Shown: piece by piece, positions 27,662-35,449 of the stretch
Layout of the letters: each line of letters opens with the position of its first letter
How positions within the stretch are numbered: the stretch's first letter is position 1
Source of the DNA: JAITWN01 sp034002745
Lineage (GTDB): Bacteria; Pseudomonadota; Gammaproteobacteria; SZUA-140
NCBI GenBank assembly: GCA_034002745.1
Contig: JAVEZY010000001.1
Coordinates: forward strand, 186,001-250,000
Direction of reading: 5' to 3'
Length of the DNA: 64,000 bases
Translations under genes and position numbers: made by a program
Notes under the pieces: model-generated
Told to the model about the DNA's origin: nothing
Databases searched by the model: none
What the model saw: only the letters and a program-made list of their open reading frames with translations

Positions 27662-27690
27662 TTGCATCGTCCAGGGACGCATGATATACA
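27662..27690 (+). promoter_or_regulatory. Weak candidate promoter before the respiratory island
   Basis: TTGCAT (27662-27667) and TATACA (27685-27690) are separated by 17 bases, 3/6 and 4/6 matches to sigma-70 hexamers. They lie about 85 bases before the small open frame at 27774. No FNR/ANR-type TTGAT-N4-ATCAA site was seen nearby. Confidence 0.25.
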
Positions 27691-27773
27691 GACCCCTGAG
27701 AATAAGAACCGGCGCCGTAACGCGAGCCCGGGCATTTACGGTCATTCGGAAAATACGGAATGGGGGGGTAGCA

Positions 27774-27866
27774 ATGCTGTCGACAGGACAAGTCCTTATC
27801 ATGTACGCCGTTTGGTTCCCGCTTGCCTTCGCTCTTGCAGCCTACTTGGTCAAGAAGAACTCCTGA
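27774..27866 (+). CDS. 30-residue single-helix membrane microprotein
   Basis: The peptide starts MLSTGQVLIMYAVW and ends AAYLVKKNS: one transmembrane helix with a lysine-flanked C-terminus. A long G run (GGGGGGGTA at 27762-27770) precedes the ATG as a strong ribosome site, similar to those before ccoN and the gene at 34650. No family recognised. Its hydrophobic nature, its ribosome site and its place at the head of the oxidase cluster suggest a small subunit or assembly peptide. Confidence 0.55.
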   Translation: MLSTGQVLIMYAVWFPLAFALAAYLVKKNS

Positions 27867-28032
27867 CCGGCACGCCATCGTTCGTGGCCATCCTGATGAG
27901 TCATGATGGATCCATGCGATCGATGCTTCGTCGCTCGAGCGACAGGAAGATTGACGGCCTTTAATCACCTACGTATCATGTGCCATCTGGCGCTGGGCGT
28001 ACATAATAAACGGTTATATTGAGAGGGATCCA

Positions 28033-28803
28033 ATGCGACGCTTAACGACCCTGGCTTCGATCCTCACCGGTGCGCTGTTCCTTGCGGCGATGCCTCAAGT
28101 GCATGCCGCCAAGTCGACAGTGACCGCCAGTCTGGCGAATGGCGAAGCCATCTTCACGCAAGGCAAGGGTAATGCCCCGGCGTGTTCTTCCTGTCACGGA
28201 ATGGACGGCATGGGTATCGATTCGATGGAAACGCCTCGCCTGGCGAGCCAGGTGGCCGAGTTCCTGGTCAAGCAGCTCGAGGATTTCGCCACTGATCGTC
28301 GTCAGGGTCAGGGCGGCGGCGTGGTGATGAACATCTTCGCCAAGGAGCTGTCCGCTGACGATCGTCGCGACGTGGCTGCTTACCTGAGCACGATCGGACG
28401 TGATCGCGCCACTTCCGCCACCGGAAGTTCGAATCTCGAAGAGCTGAAGTCGATGGGCGTTCCGGTCGGCGAACCGCATCTGGGCCTGCGTCTGATCAAC
28501 TACGGCGCGCCGGAGCGTGACATTCCCGCTTGCCGTTCCTGTCACGACTTCAACGGTCGCGGTGTGGAGCCCATCTACCCGATGCTGAGCGAGCAGAAGT
28601 ACGTCTATCTGGTCAACCAGCTCAAGTACTGGCGCGAAGGTACGCGTAACAACGATCCGCGCGAGCAGATGCAGAAGGTTGCCCGCAACATGACGGATGA
28701 GGATATCCACAATGCCGCAGCCTATCTGACCGGAGCCTCTCCGTACCCGGCTGGCAGCATCCGCATTCCCGATCGTCATGTGACGTTCACGATCGTCAAG
28801 TAA
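28033..28803 (+). CDS. Diheme cytochrome c4-type protein
   Basis: The 256-residue protein has a Sec signal peptide (cleaved near VHAA) and two cytochrome c domains with CSSCH (Cys51-His55) and CRSCH (Cys167-His171). The two-domain build and the spacing fit cytochrome c4, a periplasmic electron donor for terminal oxidases, especially cbb3 types. The ribosome site GAGAGGG lies upstream. It is a single-gene unit ending in a strong hairpin and a Rho-independent terminator. Codons are unusually rich in CGT and GGT, suggesting high expression. Confidence 0.92.
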   Translation: MRRLTTLASILTGALFLAAMPQVHAAKSTVTASLANGEAIFTQGKGNAPACSSCHGMDGMGIDSMETPRLASQVAEFLVKQLEDFATDRRQGQGGGVVMNIFAKELSADDRRDVAAYLSTIGRDRATSATGSSNLEELKSMGVPVGEPHLGLRLINYGAPERDIPACRSCHDFNGRGVEPIYPMLSEQKYVYLVNQLKYWREGTRNNDPREQMQKVARNMTDEDIHNAAAYLTGASPYPAGSIRIPDRHVTFTIVK

Positions 28804-28814
28804 CCCGGCATCAC

Positions 28815-28847
28815 CCATCCCCCTTGCCGCTTCGGCAAGGGGGATGG
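28815..28847 (+). other. 15-bp perfect hairpin after the cytochrome c4 gene
   Basis: A 15-bp perfect stem (28815-28829 with 28833-28847) with a 3-base loop and no T run. It lies 11 bases after the stop codon and before a proper terminator, so it may protect the transcript's 3' end. Confidence 0.7.
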
Positions 28848-28870
28848 CTCAATAAGATGATCGATAAGAA

Positions 28871-28896
28871 AAGGGCGGGGAGATCCGCCCTTTTTT
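28871..28896 (+). terminator. Rho-independent terminator of the cytochrome c4 unit
   Basis: Stem AAGGGCGG / CCGCCCTT with a short loop, followed by six T (28891-28896). Confidence 0.85.
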
Positions 28897-28951
28897 ATTA
28901 TGAATCATGTGGTTATTTGCAGTTTAGCGCTAAGTGCGAGATAATCCGGAC

Positions 28952-29548
28952 ATGTCTGGAAGACAGTCGCTCAAGCAGGGAGAGAAGATCCTGTTCGGCA
29001 TTGCGATAGTGTTCATCGCCTTTGCCGTAATCGCTTACCTCGCTCTCGAAGCCTATCGCCTGAGTGTCGGAGGGCAGGTCTTCGAGGCCACGACGCACTT
29101 CACGCTGTCCACTGAAGGTCACCGCGGTTCCGAACTTTTCCGAGAGAAGCGTTGTACTTCGTGCCATCGCGCCATGCGCAACGGCACCAACATGGGGCTA
29201 TCGCTCGATGGGATCGGCTCCCGTCGCACCCAGCAGTGGATCTACGACTTTCTCCGTGACCCCGAGGCCACCTACAGCGCAACGACCTTCGATCATGGTT
29301 ACCCGCCGAAGGAAGCTGCTTACGTCGCCTCGCTTCCGCAGGAGGAGTTGCGCCTGATCGCAACCTTCCTGTCCGAATTGCGCTCGGAACAGGGTTCGTC
29401 GTCCGCACCAATGCCGCCGGAAGGTGATTCCGCTTTCATCGACAACATGCTGCGGCTTTTCGCGCCGGGCAGTTGGGGCGAGAAGTACGGCGATGTCCGC
29501 CAGCCCCGGCAGTCGCCGGATGCCGAGCAGGAGCCCGCCCAAGAATAG
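28952..29548 (+). CDS. Membrane-anchored monoheme cytochrome c
   Basis: The 198-residue protein has an N-terminal anchor helix (about residues 13-33) preceded by LKQGEKILF, then a periplasmic cytochrome c domain with one CTSCH (Cys68-His72) and LDGIGS. The same GEK-ILF anchor occurs in proteins at 35573 and, with variation, 36183, and the heme domain resembles that of 36183. It starts a four-gene set with 29643, 30179 and 30692. A 10-base palindrome TTAGCGCTAA at 28924-28933 lies just upstream and could be a regulator site. Confidence 0.88.
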   Translation: MSGRQSLKQGEKILFGIAIVFIAFAVIAYLALEAYRLSVGGQVFEATTHFTLSTEGHRGSELFREKRCTSCHRAMRNGTNMGLSLDGIGSRRTQQWIYDFLRDPEATYSATTFDHGYPPKEAAYVASLPQEELRLIATFLSELRSEQGSSSAPMPPEGDSAFIDNMLRLFAPGSWGEKYGDVRQPRQSPDAEQEPAQE

Positions 29549-29642
29549 GTTGCCCCTTGTACCCCATGACAGACTGTTCCCGCGGGAGGGTCGCCGCCGT
29601 CGATCTGAGCCCCGGGGCTGAAGCAGGAAGGCAGGAGAGGAT

Positions 29643-30182
29643 ATGAACGATTTCGACATGCCCTGGGCGAAGGATCGGGAGTACACGCACTATACGGTGC
29701 TGTTCGTTTACGCCTGCATCATCTACGCGATCATTGGATTCTCCTGGGGCGCGCTGATGGGCGGGATCCAGGAGTTCAGGCACTTCGTCGATCATCGGAT
29801 GCATGGTCAGTTGATCGTGCGCGCCCACACCCACGTCAATCTGCTGGGCTGGGTGGAGATGGCGATCTTCGGCGCGGTCTACTATTTCATTCCGCGCCTG
29901 GTGCGTAGAGAGATCTACAGCATGACGCTGGTGAAGCTTCACTTCTGGATCCACAACATCGGTCTCGTCGGAATGGTTGTCCTGTTCACCCTGGCCGGTA
30001 TCGTCGGCGGCATGGCGAGCGTGGAAATGACCCCGGAGGAAGTGGAGCCGATGATCAGTCCGCTACTGGCGACTATGGGTATCTTCGGAACCCTTGTCCT
30101 GTTGGCCAACATCATCTGGGGCTATAATATTTTCCGTACCTGTATCGGATGGTCGAAAGACAAGGAGTGGCAGGAACGATGA
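29643..30182 (+). CDS. Short heme-copper oxidase-like protein (detached CcoN C-terminal half)
   Basis: The 179-residue protein has four predicted helices. Residues 60-115, with AHTHVNLLGW (His62, His64), YYFIPRL, IYS and LHFWIHNIG, match the region of CcoN that carries the two heme-ligand histidines (GHVHSGALGW, YYLVPRL, LYS, WHFWLATIG). The rest of subunit I, including the copper ligands, is missing, so it cannot be an oxidase by itself; heme b binding is plausible. A similar short protein lies at the other end of the cluster (44594). It overlaps the next gene by four bases. Confidence 0.8.
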   Translation: MNDFDMPWAKDREYTHYTVLFVYACIIYAIIGFSWGALMGGIQEFRHFVDHRMHGQLIVRAHTHVNLLGWVEMAIFGAVYYFIPRLVRREIYSMTLVKLHFWIHNIGLVGMVVLFTLAGIVGGMASVEMTPEEVEPMISPLLATMGIFGTLVLLANIIWGYNIFRTCIGWSKDKEWQER

Positions 30183-30691
30183 ACAGGCACTACCGGACGG
30201 CCGTTGCCTTGCTCGCCGCCACACTGTTCCTCACCGGCTGCGAAATGCAGGGCGGCATCAACGTCGGTTCGATGGCTCCATCGGTAAGCACCAAGACGCT
30301 GGCCGACGTGGGCGGGGACTTCAGTCTGATCACCACCTACCGCTATCCGGACGAACGCATGTACCAGTACTCCCTGGACGATGCGCTGAAGACCGGCAAA
30401 ACCATCGTGCTGGAATTCGCTACGCCGGGTCACTGCACGGTCTGCGACAAGCAGCTGCAGATGCTCAAGGGGATCATGGAGAAGTACGAGTCGGAGGTGC
30501 TGTTCCTGCACATGGATCAGTACCGCAATCCGGAAGCGTTCACCGCATTCAAGGTGATGGGCGATCCCTGGACCTTCGTCATCGATGGCAACAGTGTGGT
30601 GCAGTTCAAGCGCGCCGGCCGGGTGTTGTACGACGAGCTCGATGCCACTCTCGTCAGGGTGCTTCGCCAGCAGCAGACCGGGATGAGTTGA
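30179..30691 (+). CDS. Thioredoxin-fold lipoprotein with CxxC
   Basis: The 170-residue protein has a lipoprotein signal (LFLTGC, lipid Cys21) and a thioredoxin-like domain with CTVC (Cys86, Cys89) after VLEFATPGH, and a later cis-Pro-like GDPWTFVIDG. It may act on disulfides, heme attachment or copper delivery to the neighbouring oxidase parts, as thioredoxin-like Sco and TlpA proteins do. The exact family is not clear. Coupled to the previous gene by ATGA. Confidence 0.82.
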   Translation: MNRHYRTAVALLAATLFLTGCEMQGGINVGSMAPSVSTKTLADVGGDFSLITTYRYPDERMYQYSLDDALKTGKTIVLEFATPGHCTVCDKQLQMLKGIMEKYESEVLFLHMDQYRNPEAFTAFKVMGDPWTFVIDGNSVVQFKRAGRVLYDELDATLVRVLRQQQTGMS

Positions 30692-31147
30692 GTGGCCCGG
30701 GCGGCATCTTATCGTCTGTCACAGGACAGGAAGGGCATGGTATGGGATCTGCTCCTCTATGTCCCGACGGTGGCGTTCCTGTTTGCAACCGGTCTCAAGC
30801 TCTGGTTCGGCACTTCCCAGAACTGGGCTTATCTGCTGTTTTTCATGGCTTTTTTCTTCCTGTTCGCGGGAGCGAACCGGGTTCTGTCGGGGCGTCTGAT
30901 GCTGTTCGGTTCGTCGCCGGTGGCCATTGCCTGCGATCGCGACCAGATAAGCCTGGAGCTGCGCAACGGTAGCCGGGTCGATCTGGTGAAGGATGTGCGT
31001 TTCTTTTCCGACTATGCCGGAAAGTCTTTCGGGCTCGCGGGAATGGACCTGTCCGGGCGACGCCGGCAGTTCGTTTTCCATCGGGGGCAGTTCCCCGACG
31101 CCGAAGCCTATCGGGATCTGCTCGCCTCACTGGCGGTCTTCAAGTGA
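30692..31147 (+). CDS. Two-helix membrane protein of unknown function
   Basis: A 151-residue protein with two adjacent hydrophobic helices (about residues 17-58) and a soluble beta-rich C-terminal domain of about 80 residues, much like bacterial PH-like photosystem or oxidase assembly domains in shape only. No family recognised. The start is GTG 30692, directly after the stop of the thioredoxin-like gene, so it belongs to the same operon. Confidence 0.7.
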   Translation: MARAASYRLSQDRKGMVWDLLLYVPTVAFLFATGLKLWFGTSQNWAYLLFFMAFFFLFAGANRVLSGRLMLFGSSPVAIACDRDQISLELRNGSRVDLVKDVRFFSDYAGKSFGLAGMDLSGRRRQFVFHRGQFPDAEAYRDLLASLAVFK

Positions 31148-31175
31148 CCGGGTGTCGAGCGCAAGGCTGATCTCT

Positions 31176-31370
31176 TCAGCGGGACCGGCGGCGGCGAACC
31201 ACGTCCGCCGTCATGGCGGCGATCACGCCGGCGCCGACGAGACATGCGCCGATGATGACCCAGCGCTCCGTTTGCGGGCTGACGAGCCCGCCGATCAGCA
31301 TGTGGATAGAGAAGCCCAGAATGAACAGGGACGACACCGCCACGATACTGTAGAAAATGATCTCTTTCAT
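31176..31370 (-). CDS. Small two-helix membrane protein
   Basis: A 64-residue protein with two predicted helices (about 5-28 and 37-56) and a tail of arginines (RRRRSR). It is on the minus strand, with GAAGGG before the ATG. No family recognised; its size and place within the respiratory island suggest an accessory subunit. Confidence 0.6.
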   Translation of the reverse strand: MKEIIFYSIVAVSSLFILGFSIHMLIGGLVSPQTERWVIIGACLVGAGVIAAMTADVVRRRRSR

Positions 31371-31727
31371 GAATTCCCTTCGTCTTCAAAATGTCCTTTC
31401 TAGGAAGGCGAAAACGCTAGCACAGACAATGGCGAAAATGCCAATCGGCATGCGCCCAAACACTTGCAGACACAGGACGGGGTTGCTATCCTCTGCTGTG
31501 CGAAAATATCGGGCGCAGGTCTTTCAAAAGGCGCGCGCTCGAGCGGAACTCGGTTGCGGGGCTTGACGGGTCAGCGCCCATATGCAAGCATCCGTTTCCA
31601 TATAAAAAATAAGGTTGTCCGGGCCGCAGCTCCCCGCTGCGGGCGGGCCGACCGGCAGCCACTGCACGGCACAATAACAACTATGGCGTGCAGCGATCGG
31701 ATCTAGAGTCCAGCGGAGGGGTTGTTA
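31371..31727. other. Intergenic region between divergent transcripts
   Basis: 357 bases without a convincing gene; the open frames here have no ribosome site or protein-like features. It must hold the promoters for the minus-strand gene at 31370 and for the oxidase operon at 31728. An AT-rich patch (TATAAAAAATAA at 31601) stands out in otherwise GC-rich DNA; no clear regulator site was seen. Confidence 0.5.
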
Positions 31728-32003
31728 ATGAATAAACTTGGCTTCAGCAAGACCTTCTGGGTAGCCCTCATTGGTGGCGGCGTCACGGGCATGGGTAACG
31801 GCAGCGTTTTCGGTGCCGCGCTCATGTGTGCATTGGGACGTGGTTACTTCGAGGACTGGGGCGGCATGGGTATGGACGCCTACAATGCCATCACGTTCCA
31901 GGGCTTCGTGAACTGGTGCATGATCATCTTCGGTGTGGCCTTCACGGTCATCGTCATGATTGCTCTGCGGCGTCACGGCGAGCTGGAAAGGGCGACGAAC
32001 TGA
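31728..32003 (+). CDS. Small two-helix membrane protein at the head of the oxidase operon
   Basis: A 91-residue protein with a glycine-rich first hydrophobic segment (WVALIGGGVTGMGNGSVFGA) and a second near residues 62-82. The start at 31728 follows GGAGGGG. It opens the operon with the microprotein at 32059, ccoN, ccoO, 34650 and 35307. No family recognised; probably an accessory subunit. Confidence 0.7.
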   Translation: MNKLGFSKTFWVALIGGGVTGMGNGSVFGAALMCALGRGYFEDWGGMGMDAYNAITFQGFVNWCMIIFGVAFTVIVMIALRRHGELERATN

Positions 32004-32058
32004 TCGCCCGTCGATCGTTCCTGCAACAACGTCATTCAGTCCGAGGAGGCACGACACA

Positions 32059-32154
32059 ATGTTGGCAACGTGGGCTACGATAGGCTGTATCCTGCTCGCA
32101 TTTTCGAGCATGTGGTTTGCTTGGTATCTGCTGATGCCGGGCGATCATTCCTGA
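32059..32154 (+). CDS. 31-residue single-helix membrane microprotein
   Basis: A peptide of 31 residues starting MLATWATIGCILL and ending MPGDHS, with one helix. The ribosome site GAGGAGG lies eight bases upstream. It sits between the 91-residue protein and ccoN in the same operon, like CcoQ- or CcoM-type small subunits, but has no clear sequence match to them. Confidence 0.6.
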   Translation: MLATWATIGCILLAFSSMWFAWYLLMPGDHS

Positions 32155-32232
32155 GCATCGGTCCGCCGGCGCCGGCGAGCACGGAAATGCTGTCAGGGAA
32201 ATGAAAATAGCGCTTTTAGGGGGGTAAGTCCG

Positions 32233-33639
32233 ATGTTCAAGTATCTGCTGGCCAAAAACGAGGAGATCCCGCGCGGTACCGCGGCGGTCTACTTCGGCGT
32301 TTCTTCCATCATCTGGTTCGTGATCGGGACCGGCCTCGGCTCCTTCAACGCCGCCAAGCTGGCGTTCCCCGACTTTGTGACCGGTTCGGAGCTGTTCTCC
32401 TTCGGTCACATGCGTCAGGTCCACGTGATGGCCGTCATCTTCGGCTGGATTTCGATGGCGTTTGCCATGGCCATGATGTACATCACTCCGGCGCTGGGTA
32501 ACACCAAGCTCTGGTCCGAGAAGCTGGGCGTGTGGAACTGCTTCATCTGGAACTTCGGCCTGTCCCTTGGTCTGACCGTGCTGTGGGCCGGCATGAGTTC
32601 CGGTCGTGAGTATTCGGACTTCCCGTGGTTCATCGATCTGGTGGTTCTGTTCGGTGTCATTCTGCCGCTCGGAATCAACGTGTGGATGACCATCATTAAG
32701 CGCCGCACCCAGGGTATCTACACCACCAACTGGTTCTTTGCCGCTGGCTGCTTCATGCTGTTCATCGTGCTGCTGGTCGGTAACCTGCCCGAGTACTTCC
32801 AGCTCACCGGCCTGACCGAGGCATACCTGACCTGGTGGTTCGCGCACAACGTGCTCGGTCTGTGGATCACCCCGATCGCTGCGGCCATCGCGTACTACAC
32901 GGTGCCGAAGATCACCGGTAATCCGCTGTACTCGCACCGCATCGGTCACCTGCACTTCTGGTCCGTCGTGGTGTTCTACTCCACGCCTGCCGCGCATCAC
33001 CTGATGTCGGCGCCGCTGCCGGAGTGGCTGAAGTCCTTCGCTTCGGTGGAAGGCGTGCTGATTCTGGTGCCCGCCATCGCGTTCGTGTCGAACCTGCTGC
33101 TGACCATGACCGGCAAGTGGCGCTACTTCGTCGACAACGTCGAGATCAAGTTCACGATCACCGGCGTGCTGATGGCGATCCCGCTGAACATGCAGGGTGG
33201 CTTCCAGCAGACTCGTGCCATCAACTGGTACATCCACGGCACGGGCTGGATCGTGGCGCACGCCCATCTGGCGCTGCTCGGCTTCTCGACCTTCCTCGAG
33301 GCAGCCGCGGTGTACTACGGTCTGCAGACGATCCTGCGTCGCAAGCTGTACTCGCTGGCCCTGGCAAACTTCCACTTCTGGTTCCTGCTGATCGGCTTCA
33401 CGATCTACTGGATCTCGATGACGATTGCGGGCCTGATTCAGGGCGCCGGAAAGATCTATGAAGTGCCGTACATCGACGTGGTGATCGCGGAGCATCCGTA
33501 CATGATCGCGCGTTGGGTGGGTGGCACCATGGTGTTTACCGGAAACCTTGTCTGGCTCTACAACATGTGGATGACTGCGCGTGAAGGCACCGTGATCCCT
33601 GCCGGCCGTCTGCCGCACGAGATCGCCTACGAGCGCTAG
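32233..33639 (+). CDS. Divergent cbb3-like (C-family) oxidase catalytic subunit, CcoN-like
   Basis: The 468-residue subunit has about 12 helices. By alignment from memory with CcoN it keeps all metal ligands: His64 (low-spin heme b), His205, His255 and His256 (CuB), His343 (heme b3) and His345 (heme b), and the cross-link tyrosine as Tyr249, six residues before the HH pair as in CcoN. This supports an O2-reducing enzyme rather than a NorB-type NO reductase. The glutamate of the CcoN FEG motif reads Gln321. Gene order ccoN-ccoO without ccoQP, and the overall divergence, set it apart from standard cbb3. GGGGGGTAAG precedes the ATG. Confidence 0.88.
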   Translation: MFKYLLAKNEEIPRGTAAVYFGVSSIIWFVIGTGLGSFNAAKLAFPDFVTGSELFSFGHMRQVHVMAVIFGWISMAFAMAMMYITPALGNTKLWSEKLGVWNCFIWNFGLSLGLTVLWAGMSSGREYSDFPWFIDLVVLFGVILPLGINVWMTIIKRRTQGIYTTNWFFAAGCFMLFIVLLVGNLPEYFQLTGLTEAYLTWWFAHNVLGLWITPIAAAIAYYTVPKITGNPLYSHRIGHLHFWSVVVFYSTPAAHHLMSAPLPEWLKSFASVEGVLILVPAIAFVSNLLLTMTGKWRYFVDNVEIKFTITGVLMAIPLNMQGGFQQTRAINWYIHGTGWIVAHAHLALLGFSTFLEAAAVYYGLQTILRRKLYSLALANFHFWFLLIGFTIYWISMTIAGLIQGAGKIYEVPYIDVVIAEHPYMIARWVGGTMVFTGNLVWLYNMWMTAREGTVIPAGRLPHEIAYER

Positions 33640-33683
33640 GAGACAAGTCCGCAATTATAAGGTTATGAGGGGAGGAATCAGAC

Positions 33684-34634
33684 GTGGCATTCCGTGAATA
33701 TAAAATAGGTGCGAGACTGTTCGGTGTCGCGCTCGGCGGATCGATGATGATCACCATCTACATGCCGAGCCTGGACATCGTGCAGGTGGCTTCCACCGAG
33801 ATGGGTCTGCGAAAGGGTCTTATGTACGGCCGTGTTGGTGGCTTCTCGGTCGAAGACCCCTTCCTGCAGGGAGCGGGAAAGCCGGTGACCGTGGTTCTGC
33901 GCAAGGACCCGCGTACCGGCGATCCGATCGATGAGACGTATGCGTACGTTTACGACGCGGGCATTCCGTTCACCAGCTCCATCCGTCACCCGCGCATCAT
34001 GGGTAAGGGTGTGGAAGACCTGAGTCTCGACAAGGGTCGCATCGGTGAGGCGGACCAGGGTCGTGGCGCCGTGTTCGTGGTGGTTGAGGATCGCTGGGAG
34101 GGCGAGCCGATCCACTACATCGAGAACGCGACCGCTACGCGCAACTGGACGCCCGAGCTCGTACGCAACGCAGTGACCGATCAGGACATGCAGTATGTCG
34201 GCTCCGGCAAGATCATGTTCGTGCGTGAGGGTTGCTGGTGGTGTCATACGCTCCTTCCGGAGCAGACGCAGGACTGGCAGTCCTTCGGCGCGCCACCGCG
34301 ACTGGGTGACTTCAACAGTGAGTCGCCGACCGCGTTCGGTTCCGATCGTAAGGCGCCCGATCTGTTGCATGTCGCGTCCCGCAACTCCTCGCGGGAGTGG
34401 ATGGTCATGCACTTCTTCAACCCGCGTCTGGTACAGCCGCATTCGATCATGCCCCGGTATGATTACCTGTGGGGTGAGGTCGATGCTGACGGTAACCAGA
34501 TCGACTACAAGAAGTGGCGTGCGGAATACACCGAATACGCCTCCGGAAAGCGGGTTTATCCGCCTGAAGTGCCGGAGCCGGCCGCCGGTAGTGACGCGCG
34601 CTATCTGATCGATTTCGTGCTGAGCCTCAAATAA
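33684..34634 (+). CDS. CcoO-like membrane cytochrome c subunit with long N-terminal insert
   Basis: The 316-residue protein has one N-terminal helix (about 10-30) and a monoheme c domain with CWWCH (Cys184-His188), then PDLLHVASRN and HFFNPRLVQPHSIMP, matching the CcoO pattern that ends in the axial methionine. In CcoO the heme motif comes soon after the helix; here about 150 extra residues lie between. Start is GTG 33684, eight bases after GGGGAGGA. It lies 44 bases after ccoN and is the likely electron entry subunit. Confidence 0.87.
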   Translation: MAFREYKIGARLFGVALGGSMMITIYMPSLDIVQVASTEMGLRKGLMYGRVGGFSVEDPFLQGAGKPVTVVLRKDPRTGDPIDETYAYVYDAGIPFTSSIRHPRIMGKGVEDLSLDKGRIGEADQGRGAVFVVVEDRWEGEPIHYIENATATRNWTPELVRNAVTDQDMQYVGSGKIMFVREGCWWCHTLLPEQTQDWQSFGAPPRLGDFNSESPTAFGSDRKAPDLLHVASRNSSREWMVMHFFNPRLVQPHSIMPRYDYLWGEVDADGNQIDYKKWRAEYTEYASGKRVYPPEVPEPAAGSDARYLIDFVLSLK

Positions 34635-34649
34635 CGAGAGGGGGTAGAC

Positions 34650-35285
34650 ATGGCCTGGAAATTCGATAACCCGCTCTTCAGTCTGACCGATGAGGAGCAG
34701 AACGAGAAGGCGAAGCAGCTGTGGGAAAGGGAAGCCCTCGGTGGAATTACCGAGGATAACAACCGCCTGCCGCGTCCGGTGGTCTGGTTGCTTGCTCTCA
34801 CCATCGTGAGCGCGTTCCTGATGACGTTCCCGCTGTGGGGACAGCGTCCGTCGGCAGCCATCTATGCCGATTACGTCGCCATGATGGACACGCCGGAGAT
34901 TCAGACGATTCGGCAGGAGAGCGGCGATGATGCCGCCATGGCTGCCATGGTCAAGAAGGTTCGTGACAGTGGCTCGCAGTGGCAGGCGTTGCTCGATCGT
35001 CATCCGCTTTCGTTCAACGAGCTGCGTCTCGTTCGGGATGACATCATTGAGCTGAAGAACAGCAGCGCGCCTCTGGATGAGTACTCGGTCATCGGCGACC
35101 ACGTGACGCTCGCGAACTTCGAAGGAAACTGGAAGGAAGACGGCACGCGTGAACGCAAGCAGCCGTGGTGGGACAAGGGTTACACCATCGACCTGTTCTA
35201 CGTGACGTATTTCTGTTTGGCGGTATTGATCGCGGTGAAGCGTCTGCCCAACTTCCGTTGGCAGCCGACGCATCACGGCCATTGA
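34650..35285 (+). CDS. Two-helix membrane protein of the oxidase operon
   Basis: A 211-residue protein with an acidic cytoplasmic start, a helix at about 42-62 ending in FPLWGQRPS, a soluble loop of about 115 residues, and a second helix near the C-terminus (about 178-197). The helix region resembles the protein at 42888 (VPVWF then FPFWGDRPG), so the two may be paralogues. No named family recognised. GAGAGGGGG precedes the ATG. Probably a structural subunit of the oxidase. Confidence 0.75.
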   Translation: MAWKFDNPLFSLTDEEQNEKAKQLWEREALGGITEDNNRLPRPVVWLLALTIVSAFLMTFPLWGQRPSAAIYADYVAMMDTPEIQTIRQESGDDAAMAAMVKKVRDSGSQWQALLDRHPLSFNELRLVRDDIIELKNSSAPLDEYSVIGDHVTLANFEGNWKEDGTRERKQPWWDKGYTIDLFYVTYFCLAVLIAVKRLPNFRWQPTHHGH

Positions 35286-35306
35286 TGAGAATCTAGGAGA
35301 GAAACC

Positions 35307-35438
35307 ATGATCGATGTCGACAATCCACCGCTCATCGTACTGATCCCGATTATCATCGTGTTCGTGGCGCCGTTCATCTACAGCTTCTTTGTCGACAAGT
35401 ACGACAAGGGCGCGCCGCCGATCCGAGACGATGAGTAA
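35307..35438 (+). CDS. 43-residue single-helix membrane protein
   Basis: A small protein with one helix (about residues 8-28) and a charged tail (DKYDKGAPPIRDDE). AGGAGA lies seven bases before the ATG. It is the last gene of the ccoN operon and its tail of alternating charges resembles small subunits of respiratory complexes, but no family match is evident. Confidence 0.65.
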   Translation: MIDVDNPPLIVLIPIIIVFVAPFIYSFFVDKYDKGAPPIRDDE

Positions 35439-35449
35439 AGGCGACAGAT

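Noticed and set aside
31464..31706. Open frames in the gap before the oxidase operon
   Set aside because: No ribosome site, no protein-like composition, and they overlap one another.
32233..33639. NO reductase (NorB-like) identity for the oxidase subunit
   Set aside because: The cross-link tyrosine position and the HH spacing match CcoN; NorB lacks this tyrosine.
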